IMG/VR virus record: IMGVR_UViG_3300049043_000085
Location: 1 to 36,742 of that record
Source of the DNA: a virus
Strand: one strand, 5' to 3'
Length of the DNA: 36,742 nucleotides
Shown here one piece after another: positions 7,500 to 15,765 of this stretch. Position 1 is the first letter of the stretch, and every line of letters begins with the position of its first letter. A model generated the notes under the pieces. The model was not told where the DNA came from, made no database searches, and worked only from the letters and a program-made list of their open reading frames with translations. A program made the translations under genes and the position numbers.

Positions 7500-7893
7500 G
7501 AGTCCAGCTCCAGCGGGTTGCCATCGAACAACGCCGAGCCAGGCATCGCTTGATCTGCGCGTTGCGTGTTGCGATTGCACCAGGTACTCGTTCAGCGTTA
7601 GATTGGGCTCGATCCACAGATAGCCCGGTTGTTTGGAGCCCGGTTTCAGATTGCGGAACCATTCCCGGTCATAGGTCGGGACCGGCAACCAGATCCGCAG
7701 CCATTGCGGCGAGCGGTTGAGGATGTCGATTGCAGCGCGATAAGCGGCGATACCGCGCGGGCATCTCCTTTGCCCGCCCGGCATCGTCGACGAGAACCAT
7801 CGGCGGCGGGAAACAATCGGCTAGCACCAAATCGATTTCGGAGTCGCACGGCAGCAAACACCGAATCAGATTGGTCTGTGTGACCTGAATCAC
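7496..7893 (-). CDS. SNase-like (OB-fold) protein, two frame breaks
   Basis: The open frame starts at GTG 7893 (VIQVTQTNLIRCLLPCDSEI, then LVLADCFPPP). One extra base near 7748 leads into AAIDILNRSPQWLRIWLPVP and LTLNEYLVQSQHAT. A second extra base near 7558 leads into a short end (SALFDGNPLELDS) and TGA 7496-7498. Repaired length is 131 residues. The strand order and the LNEYLV motif recall staphylococcal-nuclease-like proteins, but catalytic residues are not evident, so this is a weak call. In-frame open sequence extends upstream through the 30-bp repeats to a TAG near 8060 without an obvious start codon. Confidence 0.45.
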
Positions 7894-7956
7894 GCGGGCG
7901 CGAAAACAGGCCCAAATGAGGTGGGCATCGCATCGCAGAATCCATCCATAACGGTA

Positions 7957-8046
7957 AACCGCATCCTTGGCGGCTGCGGCTACGGGAACCGCATCCTTGG
8001 CGGCTGCGGCTACGGGAACCGCATCCTTGGCGGCTGCGGCTACGGT
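7957..8046. repeat. Triplicated 30-bp REP-like unit (family 1)
   Basis: Three head-to-tail copies of a 30-bp unit (AACCGCATCCTTGGCGGCTG + CGGCTACGGG), nearly identical. On the minus strand each reads CGTAGCCGCAGCCGCCAAGG..., one arm of the family 1 palindrome. No other gene is visible in 7894-8124. Confidence 0.9.
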
Positions 8047-8124
8047 GGCCGCGACCGCCTAGGGCGCGGATACGAATCGATCCCACGTCGTGCGGGACCA
8101 TTCACAATTGTACCACAAATTTTA

Positions 8125-8801
8125 TTAGATCGCAAACGACGCGCGGTCGCTGTGCGGGCGAGCGAAGCGCCATTTTTCCCACGACGGGTGGTCGGCGGGC
8201 ATGCCGTACGCGTCAGCCATGATGGCTCGCCCGATCGCTAGGCCGCTGTGGTCCCATTGAAGCGGGTGTTTGCGATGATAAAAAAACGGTTCGGCGATGT
8301 ATTCGATCGAAACGCCGATCGTGTCGAGATGGACCGGCAGCCACCAATCCCACATCGGTTGACCGATCCCGAAATCGAGATCCGGCAGCGTGGCGAGGTC
8401 ATCGGGAAAAAGCAGGAATGCGTCGTAGCCCCACTTTTCAAGCGTGGAATCGACGCGATGCGTTTCCCAATTATGGCGGATACCGATCGCCGTCTGACGC
8501 TCGTCGACCAGCTCGAGCAACCGCGACTGCTGGCCGAGGATTTCGATGTCGCTGTTAAGCAGCAGCATCGGCTGGCCGTTGCCCAGCTGCAGCAGATTGC
8601 ACACGCGAGGGGTCGGTCGAGAAATGCGGACGACGGTTGCACCAGCGCGAACTCGACGTCGTACATATCTTGCAGCGTCTCAATTTCCTCGCGCGTGTTG
8701 CCGGAGACAATGCGACGCAGACCGAAATCGCGCCAGGATTGCAGACATTGGTCTTGGACCTCGCGATGATGCGGCAGCGGACTCAGTGACGTCACGGCCA
8801 C
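8125..8801 (-). CDS. Glycosyltransferase-like protein, one base missing
   Basis: Starts with a beta-strand motif VAVTSLSPLPHHREVQDQCL and continues as a GT-A-like fold. One base is missing near 8605, between FLDRPL and VCNLLQLGNGQPMLLLNSDI. Later motifs are LLFPDDLATLPDLDFGIGQP, MWDWWLPVHL and AEPFFYHRKH. Repaired length is 225 residues from GTG 8801. LLNSDIEI occupies the place of the metal-binding acidic motif of GT2-type enzymes. In a phage this could decorate virions or the host surface; the sugar and target are unknown. It may be the C-terminal half of a fusion with the next entry, since one base change near 8838 would join them. Confidence 0.55.
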
Positions 8802-9180
8802 GACCGAATCGATGACGGGTTGTTTCCACGGCTCGACTGCGCCACAGGGCCCGAGCCTGACCGAGCGGCATGGCGGGCTTGATTAGTTTGGCGTTGACCA
8901 TGTTGTGGTATTCCACGGTCCAGGCAAACCAGTCTTCGGGCGAATCGTAGCGTGGCGGGCACAGGGTCAGCAGATCGTTCGCGCCCTGCCGGCATCCGCA
9001 GCCGGTGGGGATCATTTTTTGCCATGCGGCAAACCATTCGGGCGTGCCCAACGGTTCGCTGTGCAACGATCGCCATGCAGCGCGATATTGGTCGACCATT
9101 TCGGTCGGCGACATCGGCGTGGTCATCCCCAGTTGCCGAAGGTACGCAATCTGTTCCGGTGCAAGCGGAATCATGCGCAT
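8680..9180 (-). CDS. Cys-containing protein with HNxVN motif
   Basis: The open frame runs to 8680, but the plausible coding part ends near 8838 (GQARALWRS). Key parts are YLRQLGMTTPMSPTEMVDQY, a GCGCRQGANDLLTLCPPRY stretch and WTVEYHNMVNAKLIKPAMPL. The HNxVNxxLxKP pattern resembles the C-terminal helix of Erv/ALR sulfhydryl oxidases, but the redox CxxC context is not the classical one, so the resemblance is only suggestive. The start overlaps the preceding stop (ATGA at 9171-9174; ATG 9180 is an alternative). Confidence 0.5.
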   Translation of the reverse strand: MRMIPLAPEQIAYLRQLGMTTPMSPTEMVDQYRAAWRSLHSEPLGTPEWFAAWQKMIPTGCGCRQGANDLLTLCPPRYDSPEDWFAWTVEYHNMVNAKLIKPAMPLGQARALWRSRAVETTRHRFGRGRDVTESAAASSRGPRPMSAILARFRSASHCLRQHARGN

Positions 9181-10037
9181 GTCCCAATCTGGATCGACCA
9201 CGGATCAGGATTGGCAAAACAAAGTGGCGGTATTTCCGTGTAGCCTGGCGTCAGCACGTTGCACGCAATGTCTGCCCACAATTCGCAATTGCACGTGGTG
9301 CTAATGAGCGGCGTCATGTCGCTACAGCAACGCGTTGCGGTATTAAAATGAGCTAGCTTGCCGAGTTCCGGCGATCCTGCAATTCTGTCGGGCACGCACG
9401 CAAAAAATCCAGATCGCAGGGATCGTTGTCGGTTGGACCAAATGTCACGGTGCCAGTCGGCAAATCGCGAACATAGCGGATGCGCCACCAATCGGTGGTA
9501 CAAGTGCATTGGCGGCATCGGTAGCGGCACATCTCCGCTAGTCTCCGTACATTGATCGGTACTGAGGCAATTTCCGATCGGACAGTCGCTCAAAAAATTG
9601 GGGATCGGATCGATGTAGGTATTACGCCATTGCTCCCACTGGATGATTTTCGCGTAGTCAACCCAACGCGTTAAAAGGAAATAGCCGCACCCCAGTTGAT
9701 GGTTGCAATCGAGGATCAAATTGTCGTTGGCCCAGCGCGTGCTGTAAAAATCTCTCCATATCCAGATTTCGCGCATGCAACCACGATAGATGTAGTAGTT
9801 GACACCCTTCAAACGGTCGACGATCAATCGCATGTCACTAACGGTACACGGTGTCGAATGGCACAGCGGTCCGAGCGGTTCACAGTTGTCGGCGACAAAA
9901 AAACCACGCCAACAACAACCCGTATAAGGAGTCATGTTGACCCAATCACCGATGCGTGAAAAACCGTCGATCGTGATGGCGTCGCATGCGATCAACGCAT
10001 TGAGATCGGTACAGGTGCAACAGCAGCAAGCAGCCAT
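9171..10037 (-). CDS. Cys-rich virion-associated protein
   Basis: 288 residues, intact. It opens with MAACCCCTCTDLNALIACDA and has many further Cys, plus Trp-rich stretches (YIYRGCMREIWIWRDFYSTR). Cys spacing is irregular and no known zinc motif is evident. It sits among distal tail genes, 6 bases after the preceding stop, so a tail-tip or adhesion role is likely by position only. Confidence 0.65.
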   Translation of the reverse strand: MAACCCCTCTDLNALIACDAITIDGFSRIGDWVNMTPYTGCCWRGFFVADNCEPLGPLCHSTPCTVSDMRLIVDRLKGVNYYIYRGCMREIWIWRDFYSTRWANDNLILDCNHQLGCGYFLLTRWVDYAKIIQWEQWRNTYIDPIPNFLSDCPIGNCLSTDQCTETSGDVPLPMPPMHLYHRLVAHPLCSRFADWHRDIWSNRQRSLRSGFFACVPDRIAGSPELGKLAHFNTATRCCSDMTPLISTTCNCELWADIACNVLTPGYTEIPPLCFANPDPWSIQIGTCA

Positions 10038-10043
10038 GATCGC

Positions 10044-10808
10044 TCAGCAGTAAGGGACAACGACATGCCACGCGCCGCCGTTGGTCGGATGTCCAGATCC
10101 CACCCAGCGCACCATGCCAGCATCAGGATTGGTCAACGAATAGGTTTGATACGCGTAGCCATGCGATCCGTACCCATCGCGAATGGTGGTGGTATGCGAT
10201 GCGGCACTGCCAAAAATTCCGCCTATGACCGCAGATGCGGTTTTGCTCGTCGTGTTCCAAGCTGCGGCCAACGTGTAGGGAGCCATGAATTCCGTTTGCG
10301 ACAAATCCACGATTTGCATTCCATCAAATGTGGAAACGCAACGTGCAAACCCATAATCCGAACTAAAAAATCCTGTACTTGTAGGACACAAATATTCACC
10401 GATGCGAACCCCTCCTGCGACAGCCTCTAACCAAATGGCCAATCCAGAGATCGCCACAATACCAAATTGATTTTGTTGGATTGGTTCAATGGTGATCCCC
10501 ACACCCCCTACGGAATCACCATTGCGCAACGGATTGCAAGCAACAAGGGTTAAATATCCCTTGTGAGTGTCCCAGTCTTTTCTGGCAACGGATGCCTCGG
10601 TATTGGTGAAAATGCCGCTATGCAGGGCAGGTCTGCCGACTGCTAAATCCGATCCTGTAGTGTTTTTTGCAAGGACGTGGCCAGTGGCCATGGATCGACG
10701 ATCGTGAGCGCGATACGACAACCTCCCCGCTCGCGCATCGCGCAGCAGGCGATCGATCTCGTTTTCTCGAGATGCAGACGGAACGAATTTCTGACCGGCG
10801 TGGTACAT
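10044..10808 (-). CDS. Tail-associated protein, Gly/Ser/Thr-rich
   Basis: 254 residues from the ATG one base after the preceding gene's TAA (MYHAGQKFVPSASRENEIDR). The N-terminal quarter is helical; the rest is beta-rich with many Gly and Thr (SGLAIWLEAVAGGVRIGEYL, TASAVIGGIFGSAASHTTTI). This fits a phage tail-tip or fibre-type protein downstream of the tape measure. No family is recognised. Confidence 0.6.
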   Translation of the reverse strand: MYHAGQKFVPSASRENEIDRLLRDARAGRLSYRAHDRRSMATGHVLAKNTTGSDLAVGRPALHSGIFTNTEASVARKDWDTHKGYLTLVACNPLRNGDSVGGVGITIEPIQQNQFGIVAISGLAIWLEAVAGGVRIGEYLCPTSTGFFSSDYGFARCVSTFDGMQIVDLSQTEFMAPYTLAAAWNTTSKTASAVIGGIFGSAASHTTTIRDGYGSHGYAYQTYSLTNPDAGMVRWVGSGHPTNGGAWHVVVPYC

Positions 10809-10809
10809 G

Positions 10810-11679
10810 TTAAATTTGCAGCTGCGTGAAGTCCGCAAACTCGTAGACGCGATGGACGTGGACCGTACGCGGTTGGCGAATCACAAACCCCGCATTGTCG
10901 GCCGCGACATAATCGACCCACAAATAGTCGTGACCCAGTTTTTCGACGTTGGTGATCGTGCCGAACGTCAGGGCGTTTCCGTTGGCGACACTGCGATTGG
11001 GCGAGCCGACAAATTTGTGGGTGAACGACACATCGCCCCCACCTTTGACCGAAAAGTCCGCGCCCAGGTACAGCACCTCGCCACGCGCGAACGGCCCGAA
11101 CGGTGCCGAGTTGATGGTGCCGGTCAGCTTGGTGATCGTCATCAGATACGCAAACCACAGAGTCCCCTGTTTCAGCACCTTGTCGATCTGAAATTCGAGC
11201 TTCGGGATTACGATGTCGACCCCGTCTACGCCGCTGCTCGAGACGTTGATTGCCCCTTGGTAATCGGGTCCCGTGCCGTATTTTTGATACGCGTAGCCTT
11301 GCGTGATGGTTTGCGAGCCGCCGGAGGTCGTGCCGCTAAACGTGTAGTCGACTGCGTTTCCCTGGTCGTCGCGGACCAGCGATTTGTACTCGCCGGTGAT
11401 CGTCCACACCTCGGGCGAATCGGTCGCCGTGGCGCGGATCGACTTGAGCAGCAGCGCCGGGTTGCCCGTCGCCAGATCAAACGGAATGTACGTGGGCAGT
11501 CGCCCCTCGTGTCCGATCGGCAGATTGAGGCTGTAGTTGAGCGCCGTCTCGGGCGTGGTGAACCCGACGACCTGTACCTCGCGAGTCTGCTCCTTGGTCG
11601 ACCCTTCGGCCGTCCACGTCGTGTCCCGCGAGGTTGCGGTTTCCCACGCGTCGGCGGCCAGTATCGGAAATGCACTCAT
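10810..11679 (-). CDS. Distal tail protein candidate
   Basis: 289 residues, intact, starting MSAFPILAADAWETATSRDT. Predicted mostly beta (GRLPTYIPFDLATGNPALLL, VDGVDIVIPKLEFQIDKVLK). It follows the tape-measure gene immediately, where siphoviruses encode the distal tail protein, but the sequence alone does not prove that role. Confidence 0.6.
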   Translation of the reverse strand: MSAFPILAADAWETATSRDTTWTAEGSTKEQTREVQVVGFTTPETALNYSLNLPIGHEGRLPTYIPFDLATGNPALLLKSIRATATDSPEVWTITGEYKSLVRDDQGNAVDYTFSGTTSGGSQTITQGYAYQKYGTGPDYQGAINVSSSGVDGVDIVIPKLEFQIDKVLKQGTLWFAYLMTITKLTGTINSAPFGPFARGEVLYLGADFSVKGGGDVSFTHKFVGSPNRSVANGNALTFGTITNVEKLGHDYLWVDYVAADNAGFVIRQPRTVHVHRVYEFADFTQLQI

Positions 11680-11681
11680 GG

Positions 11682-13490
11682 TCAGGCTCCAAACTCTAGG
11701 CTGTCGTCGCCCATGTCCTCGGTGTTGTCAGCGATTTGCGTCAGCAGTTTGTTGGCCGTCGCTTGGTGTTTTACCATGGACTGCATGGCGTTGTTCACCC
11801 CGCCCCCGCCAGCGAGACCAGCACCGAATCCGGAAAAGGTGCCGACGGCTTTCTGCGCGTCACCCATCGCCATCTGGAGATTTGGCAGTTCTGGCACCAA
11901 CGGCTTGCGACGTTCGTTTTGTTTTTGCTTGGCATATTCCCGCGCCGCTTGACGTGCCGCAGCTTCGCGGTTGACCTGTTCGAGCGTCGTTGCAATCTCG
12001 TTTCCGATGGCGTCAATACGAGCGTCAAACTCCGATTTGCGTGCGTTGGCTTGATCGCGGATCCCGCTGGTCATGCCCTGCGCCAATTGATTGCGGGCCG
12101 CGTTGGCGGTCGCCAGCTCCTGATTGCGGCGAGCGTTGGCCGCATCGAGCGATCGCTGGCGTTCCGCAGCACGGCGGCTGGCGTCTGCGTCCATCCCCTT
12201 GGCGGCAGCGGCGTAGTCAATCGATTTGTCGAACAGCGAATACAGGTACAGCAGTTTCTTGGCGATCCAGTTCACGGTCTGATCCCACGCGCCGGTCAGC
12301 CACGTGATCGCTGTACCAAACGCATTCACAATTGTCGTTGGGATTCCGGCAAACGTGTTTGCCACCGCCGTTACCGCGTTGATGGCACCGATGGCGATCG
12401 TGGAATACAAATCGGTCCACAGGTCGTAGATGGGTTGCGTGCCGACGCGGATGGCTTGTTCGAGTCCCAGCATGGCGATCTTGCCAGCCGCAGCCCATTG
12501 GCCAGACATGAGCGCCGCGCCAACGCCATCGATGATCGGAGAAATCCAGGACATCAATCCCGACCATCCATCCGCAATAGATTCGGTCACTCCGGCGCTG
12601 ACGGGTACGAGATAGGCCATCGATTCCGCGAGAAACTGAAACAGATTGCTGGCGAGCGTCGTATAGGTCGACACGGAAAACAGAGACGCGATTAGATCGC
12701 GGTTTTCATTGACGAATTGCGACGCGGTCGCGAGGGTGTTGATGAGTGATTGGCTCAACTCGATGAGAGTCGGAGCCAACGCAGCGCCAAGCGACCGAAC
12801 GACACCCATGCCAGCCATCGACAGCTTGTCCATGGTGTCCCCCAGCTCGTCCGCAGCGGCGACATCCTCGGCGGACATGATCAGGCCCAGCCGTTCCGCT
12901 TCGTCGGCCATATCTTGCAGACCTGCCGAACCGCCCTTGAGCATCGGCAGGAGCGACGCCCCAGACTTGCCGAACAGCTTGATGGCCATCTCGGTCTGTT
13001 TGGCCGGGTCCTGGATCGCAGCGATCTGGTCGGCGTACGCCATCAAAGATTGCGTTGCCGTCGCTCCGGCGATCCCCTGGCCCGACTGCTGCATTTTGCG
13101 GATCGCTTTTTCGACCGCGCCCATGTCCGAGCCGGTCATCTTGGCCGCGTAGCCCAGCGCGCTTAGTTCGTCGGCAGCAACGCCGGTACGGGCCGACATG
13201 TCCGCCAGCTCGCTGCCGGTGTTTGCAAATGTTTTTGCCAACATGCCGAGACCAGCGGCACCGACCGCCGAAGCGATCAGCGAGCGAAAGTTGAGCAACC
13301 CACCGGCCATCGATTTCAGCGCTCCGCTTGCGGAGCCGAATCCCGATGAAAGCGAACGGCCGATGGTTGCTGCACTCGCGGACAGTCGTTGCATGGATGC
13401 GCGCACGGCCTTGATGCCGCGATCAAACAGCGTTTGATCGGTGCCGATCTCGACGAATGCGCGTCCTGCGCGGATGCCTTTGGCGGACAT
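11682..13490 (-). CDS. Tape-measure protein
   Basis: 602 residues: a beta-like N-terminus, then Ala/Ser/Gly-rich helices (SASAATIGRSLSSGFGSAS), a TMP core (NTGSELADMSARTGVAADEL), hydrophobic segments in the middle (around 290-410) and a long Arg/Ala/Gln coiled coil near 440-540. This composition is typical of phage tape-measure proteins, which set tail length and travel with DNA ejection. The size is small for a siphovirus; at about 1.5 angstrom per residue the tail would be near 90 nm. It lies between connector/fibre genes and distal tail genes. Confidence 0.85.
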   Translation of the reverse strand: MSAKGIRAGRAFVEIGTDQTLFDRGIKAVRASMQRLSASAATIGRSLSSGFGSASGALKSMAGGLLNFRSLIASAVGAAGLGMLAKTFANTGSELADMSARTGVAADELSALGYAAKMTGSDMGAVEKAIRKMQQSGQGIAGATATQSLMAYADQIAAIQDPAKQTEMAIKLFGKSGASLLPMLKGGSAGLQDMADEAERLGLIMSAEDVAAADELGDTMDKLSMAGMGVVRSLGAALAPTLIELSQSLINTLATASQFVNENRDLIASLFSVSTYTTLASNLFQFLAESMAYLVPVSAGVTESIADGWSGLMSWISPIIDGVGAALMSGQWAAAGKIAMLGLEQAIRVGTQPIYDLWTDLYSTIAIGAINAVTAVANTFAGIPTTIVNAFGTAITWLTGAWDQTVNWIAKKLLYLYSLFDKSIDYAAAAKGMDADASRRAAERQRSLDAANARRNQELATANAARNQLAQGMTSGIRDQANARKSEFDARIDAIGNEIATTLEQVNREAAARQAAREYAKQKQNERRKPLVPELPNLQMAMGDAQKAVGTFSGFGAGLAGGGGVNNAMQSMVKHQATANKLLTQIADNTEDMGDDSLEFGA

Positions 13491-13493
13491 GGG

Positions 13494-14136
13494 TTATCCT
13501 GCCCCTCGTACTGAGATTAAACTATCCCGGAATAGATCTTCAAATTTTTTGCGTTCTAATTCTAGCGCTGGTTGCATGAATGGACGCGCCGGGTAGTTGG
13601 CGTTGCGAATACGTTGCTTGAGGCCAAATTTCGCAAGCGTCCACTTGCGTTTCCTAGATGTCATTTGCCATCGCAAATCGCGACGCGTCCAGTCGCGTGC
13701 CCACTTGTAGGAAGAAGGATACCGTTCGACGATGTCTATTGTGCGTTGGTCGAGCGCCTCAAACTTCCATTCTCGGATGGCCAGCGACCCCCAAACTCAT
13801 GCAGTTGAGGAACAGACACTCGTTGCCCGCCCGGAGTATAATTCACTTGATTTAATCGCTCGGGGCCGACGACCACGGAATCGGTTTGCGGGTCATATAC
13901 GAAATAAATCTTTTTCAGCGTAGCACGCCGCCGCTTTCGGCGTGTACACTCGGCGGGCTGCCTGGATCCGACGGTTTTTTCCTACGCCGCAACAAAGATC
14001 GTGCTCGCGTCCGAACAAACGCGCCTGCCTTAGACAACGCCTTTCGACGGGCTTTGCTCAACGATGCTATGACGGCGGGCCGGTCAAAAAATCTTTCGGT
14101 GCCGGATTTGAATTTTAAGCGAAAGGTAATGTTCAC
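13494..14136 (-). CDS. HK97 gp10-like head-tail or tail completion protein, two frame breaks
   Basis: N-terminal part from MNITFRLKFKSGTERFFDRP with a basic helix (KAGAFVRTRARSLLRRRKKP). One base is missing near 13918, restoring LKKIYFVYDPQTDSVVVGPE. A second is missing near 13787, restoring SLAIREWKFEALDQRTI, and the end reads ARPFMQPALELERKKFEDLF. Repaired length is 214 residues. The C-terminal RPFMxPAL motif is usual in gp10-like or phage virion morphogenesis proteins. It lies just upstream of the tape measure. Confidence 0.6.
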
Positions 14137-14179
14137 AAATAAGTTTTATCCGTCTCTACGCAAGTATCGGGGTCGTTCT

Positions 14180-14304
14180 TAGCCGAGTCGGCCGCGAGCC
14201 GCCGGGTGGTTTGTTAGCCGAGATGCGGCAAGCATCCGGGTTGAAGTGGGGTGGACGTGGCGAGGTTGCGAGCGGTTCAACCCGGGGGCTTGCGCCCTCG
14301 GCTA
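14180..14304. repeat. Family 2 palindrome, partial plus full copy
   Basis: A partial unit (TAGCCGAGTCGGCCGCGAGC..., 14180-14208) is followed by a full hairpin: TAGCCGAGATGCGGCAAGCA... (from 14215) pairs with ...CCCGGGGGCTTGCGCCCTCGGCTA (ending 14304). It fills most of the 185-base gap between two structural genes, together with the GGCTCGCGCC arm after it. Confidence 0.8.
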
Positions 14305-14321
14305 CTATTGGGCTCGCGCCC

Positions 14322-15257
14322 CTACGAATACTTTTCCGCGACCGTGACACCGCGACCGGATCGGACCGGCGTAATCTCGGTCCCGCCGCTGTGCACGATC
14401 TCGACCGACCAATCGTACTGCTGCTGCGTCAACGTCGCCGACTGCACACGCGTCACATCATGCGACGCCGTCCATGTCCCGTTGCCGTTGTCAGTCACCG
14501 TGCCAGTCACAACCAGCGTGGTCGCGCCGGACTTGAACCCGAGCTTCGACGTACACGTCGCAGCCGACAGACCGGTGATTGCCGCGAACGTCCACGTAAA
14601 CGCGCGATTGTTGGCGGCCAGGTAATCGTCGCCTCGGATAATGGGCGAGTTGATTTTGCCAGTCGGATCGACCGGTCCGGAATAGCTGACCGTGCCCGCC
14701 GTTATCAAATTGGTTTTCGATTGGATCGTGCCGAGCTGCGTATCGAGGTTGGCACTCGCCAGTCCCACAGCCGACCGAATGGCCGACGCCGACGTGGCGG
14801 GTGCCTGCTCTAGGGCGTTGGTGGTAAAGCGATACAACACGGGACCGGCCTGCTCAAGCATGGTCCCAAGTTTGTAAATCGTCTCCACTTGAAAGTTTAT
14901 TCGAGACCAAAAAATTCCATCCCAAACAAAGTTGCCATCTGTAATGTCTCCATACAACTGACCAAGAACATTGCTGGTAATATCAGACAACCCAATTTCT
15001 TTACGCGGATAGAACGTCGCCGTCGTAAATGTCAGATCGTAGATTTCGTTTGCGAATCCACCCGTCGCACCGACAAACGCATTGAGCCTGTACGTACCAG
15101 AAGGCACATCAACGAAATTGACTCTGTAGCGATTCTTGTCGTTCGTTTTCTCGGTTGCCGTTTGCGTATCAACGACCGTATCGCTGCCGAGGGCGAACAA
15201 TTTGCAACTCAACGTCAAGCCGGAACCGGCGCTAAACTCTAGCGTTTGTGTCTCCAT
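14322..15257 (-). CDS. Tail fibre or baseplate-type protein
   Basis: 311 residues, intact, starting METQTLEFSAGSGLTLSCKL. The N-terminal 90 residues look like a beta-sandwich (SGTYRLNAFVGATGGFANEI). The middle is a short helical linker (TSASAIRSAVGLASANLDTQ). The C-terminus is a second beta domain (TTLVVTGTVTDNGNGTWTAS). This is the build of small phage receptor-binding or baseplate proteins. Its start overlaps the end of the small gene before it. Confidence 0.65.
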   Translation of the reverse strand: METQTLEFSAGSGLTLSCKLFALGSDTVVDTQTATEKTNDKNRYRVNFVDVPSGTYRLNAFVGATGGFANEIYDLTFTTATFYPRKEIGLSDITSNVLGQLYGDITDGNFVWDGIFWSRINFQVETIYKLGTMLEQAGPVLYRFTTNALEQAPATSASAIRSAVGLASANLDTQLGTIQSKTNLITAGTVSYSGPVDPTGKINSPIIRGDDYLAANNRAFTWTFAAITGLSAATCTSKLGFKSGATTLVVTGTVTDNGNGTWTASHDVTRVQSATLTQQQYDWSVEIVHSGGTEITPVRSGRGVTVAEKYS

Positions 15258-15405
15258 CCTTTTCCTCTACGGTCAATTGTCGTTCAATCTCTTGAGCCAC
15301 TGGCAACAGCAACGCACTGGCGTTCAGTCCACCTTGGCGAACTGCAACATCCAAAGCTTGCATCACGATCTTGGCTTGGTCTTCGGTCAACGTCACGGAC
15401 TTCAT
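15232..15405 (-). CDS. Small helical protein in fibre cluster
   Basis: 57 residues from ATG 15405, after an AGAAAGG site, to TAG 15232-15234. Sequence includes KSVTLTEDQAKIVMQALDVA and LLPVAQEIERQL, an amphipathic helical protein. It overlaps the next gene by 26 bases. It resembles in size the small assembly proteins often found beside phage tail fibres; function unknown. Confidence 0.6.
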   Translation of the reverse strand: MKSVTLTEDQAKIVMQALDVAVRQGGLNASALLLPVAQEIERQLTVEEKDGDTNARV

Positions 15406-15416
15406 AACAACCTTTC

Positions 15417-15755
15417 TTAACTTGGTAACACATCAGGGATCGGAATGTATTGTTGCATCGCTTGGATGACGAACGCTTGTTGATCTGGAGTCAACGCATC
15501 GAATGTCTGATCAACAGACTTCTTTTTGTGTGCGACCAACTGCGAGTAGTACGAGTCGCAAGCCGACTTGATGACATGCTCAAGGTAGGACTGCGAGGTG
15601 AACAAATCCTTCAGCGGTTTCTGCTCGCTTACTGGCAGACTTGCATTCGATTGCGTGATCTGTTTATTCTCTGTTTGAATGGGCTTATTTGCTTCCAAAC
15701 AAGCGAAGTCCACGCCCCATTGTTGTTCTTGCGTCAGTTGGGTTAAATCGATCAT
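15417..15755 (-). CDS. Small fibre-cluster protein
   Basis: 112 residues, starting MIDLTQLTQEQQWGVDFACL. It is helical, Gln-rich and hydrophilic, with a C-terminal segment (ALTPDQQAFVIQAMQQYIPI). It starts about 10 bases after the tail-fibre stop. A structural or chaperone role in fibre assembly is plausible by position only. Confidence 0.6.
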   Translation of the reverse strand: MIDLTQLTQEQQWGVDFACLEANKPIQTENKQITQSNASLPVSEQKPLKDLFTSQSYLEHVIKSACDSYYSQLVAHKKKSVDQTFDALTPDQQAFVIQAMQQYIPIPDVLPS

Positions 15756-15765
15756 GTTTTGGTTC

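Noticed and set aside
7957-8046. CRISPR array
   Set aside because: Three 30-bp copies are directly adjacent with no unique spacers, and the arm belongs to the dispersed palindrome family.
10807-11952. 381-codon plus-strand ORF in the tail region
   Set aside because: It is antisense to an intact tail gene and the tape measure and shows the Arg/Gly/Asp bias of an antisense frame in GC-rich DNA.
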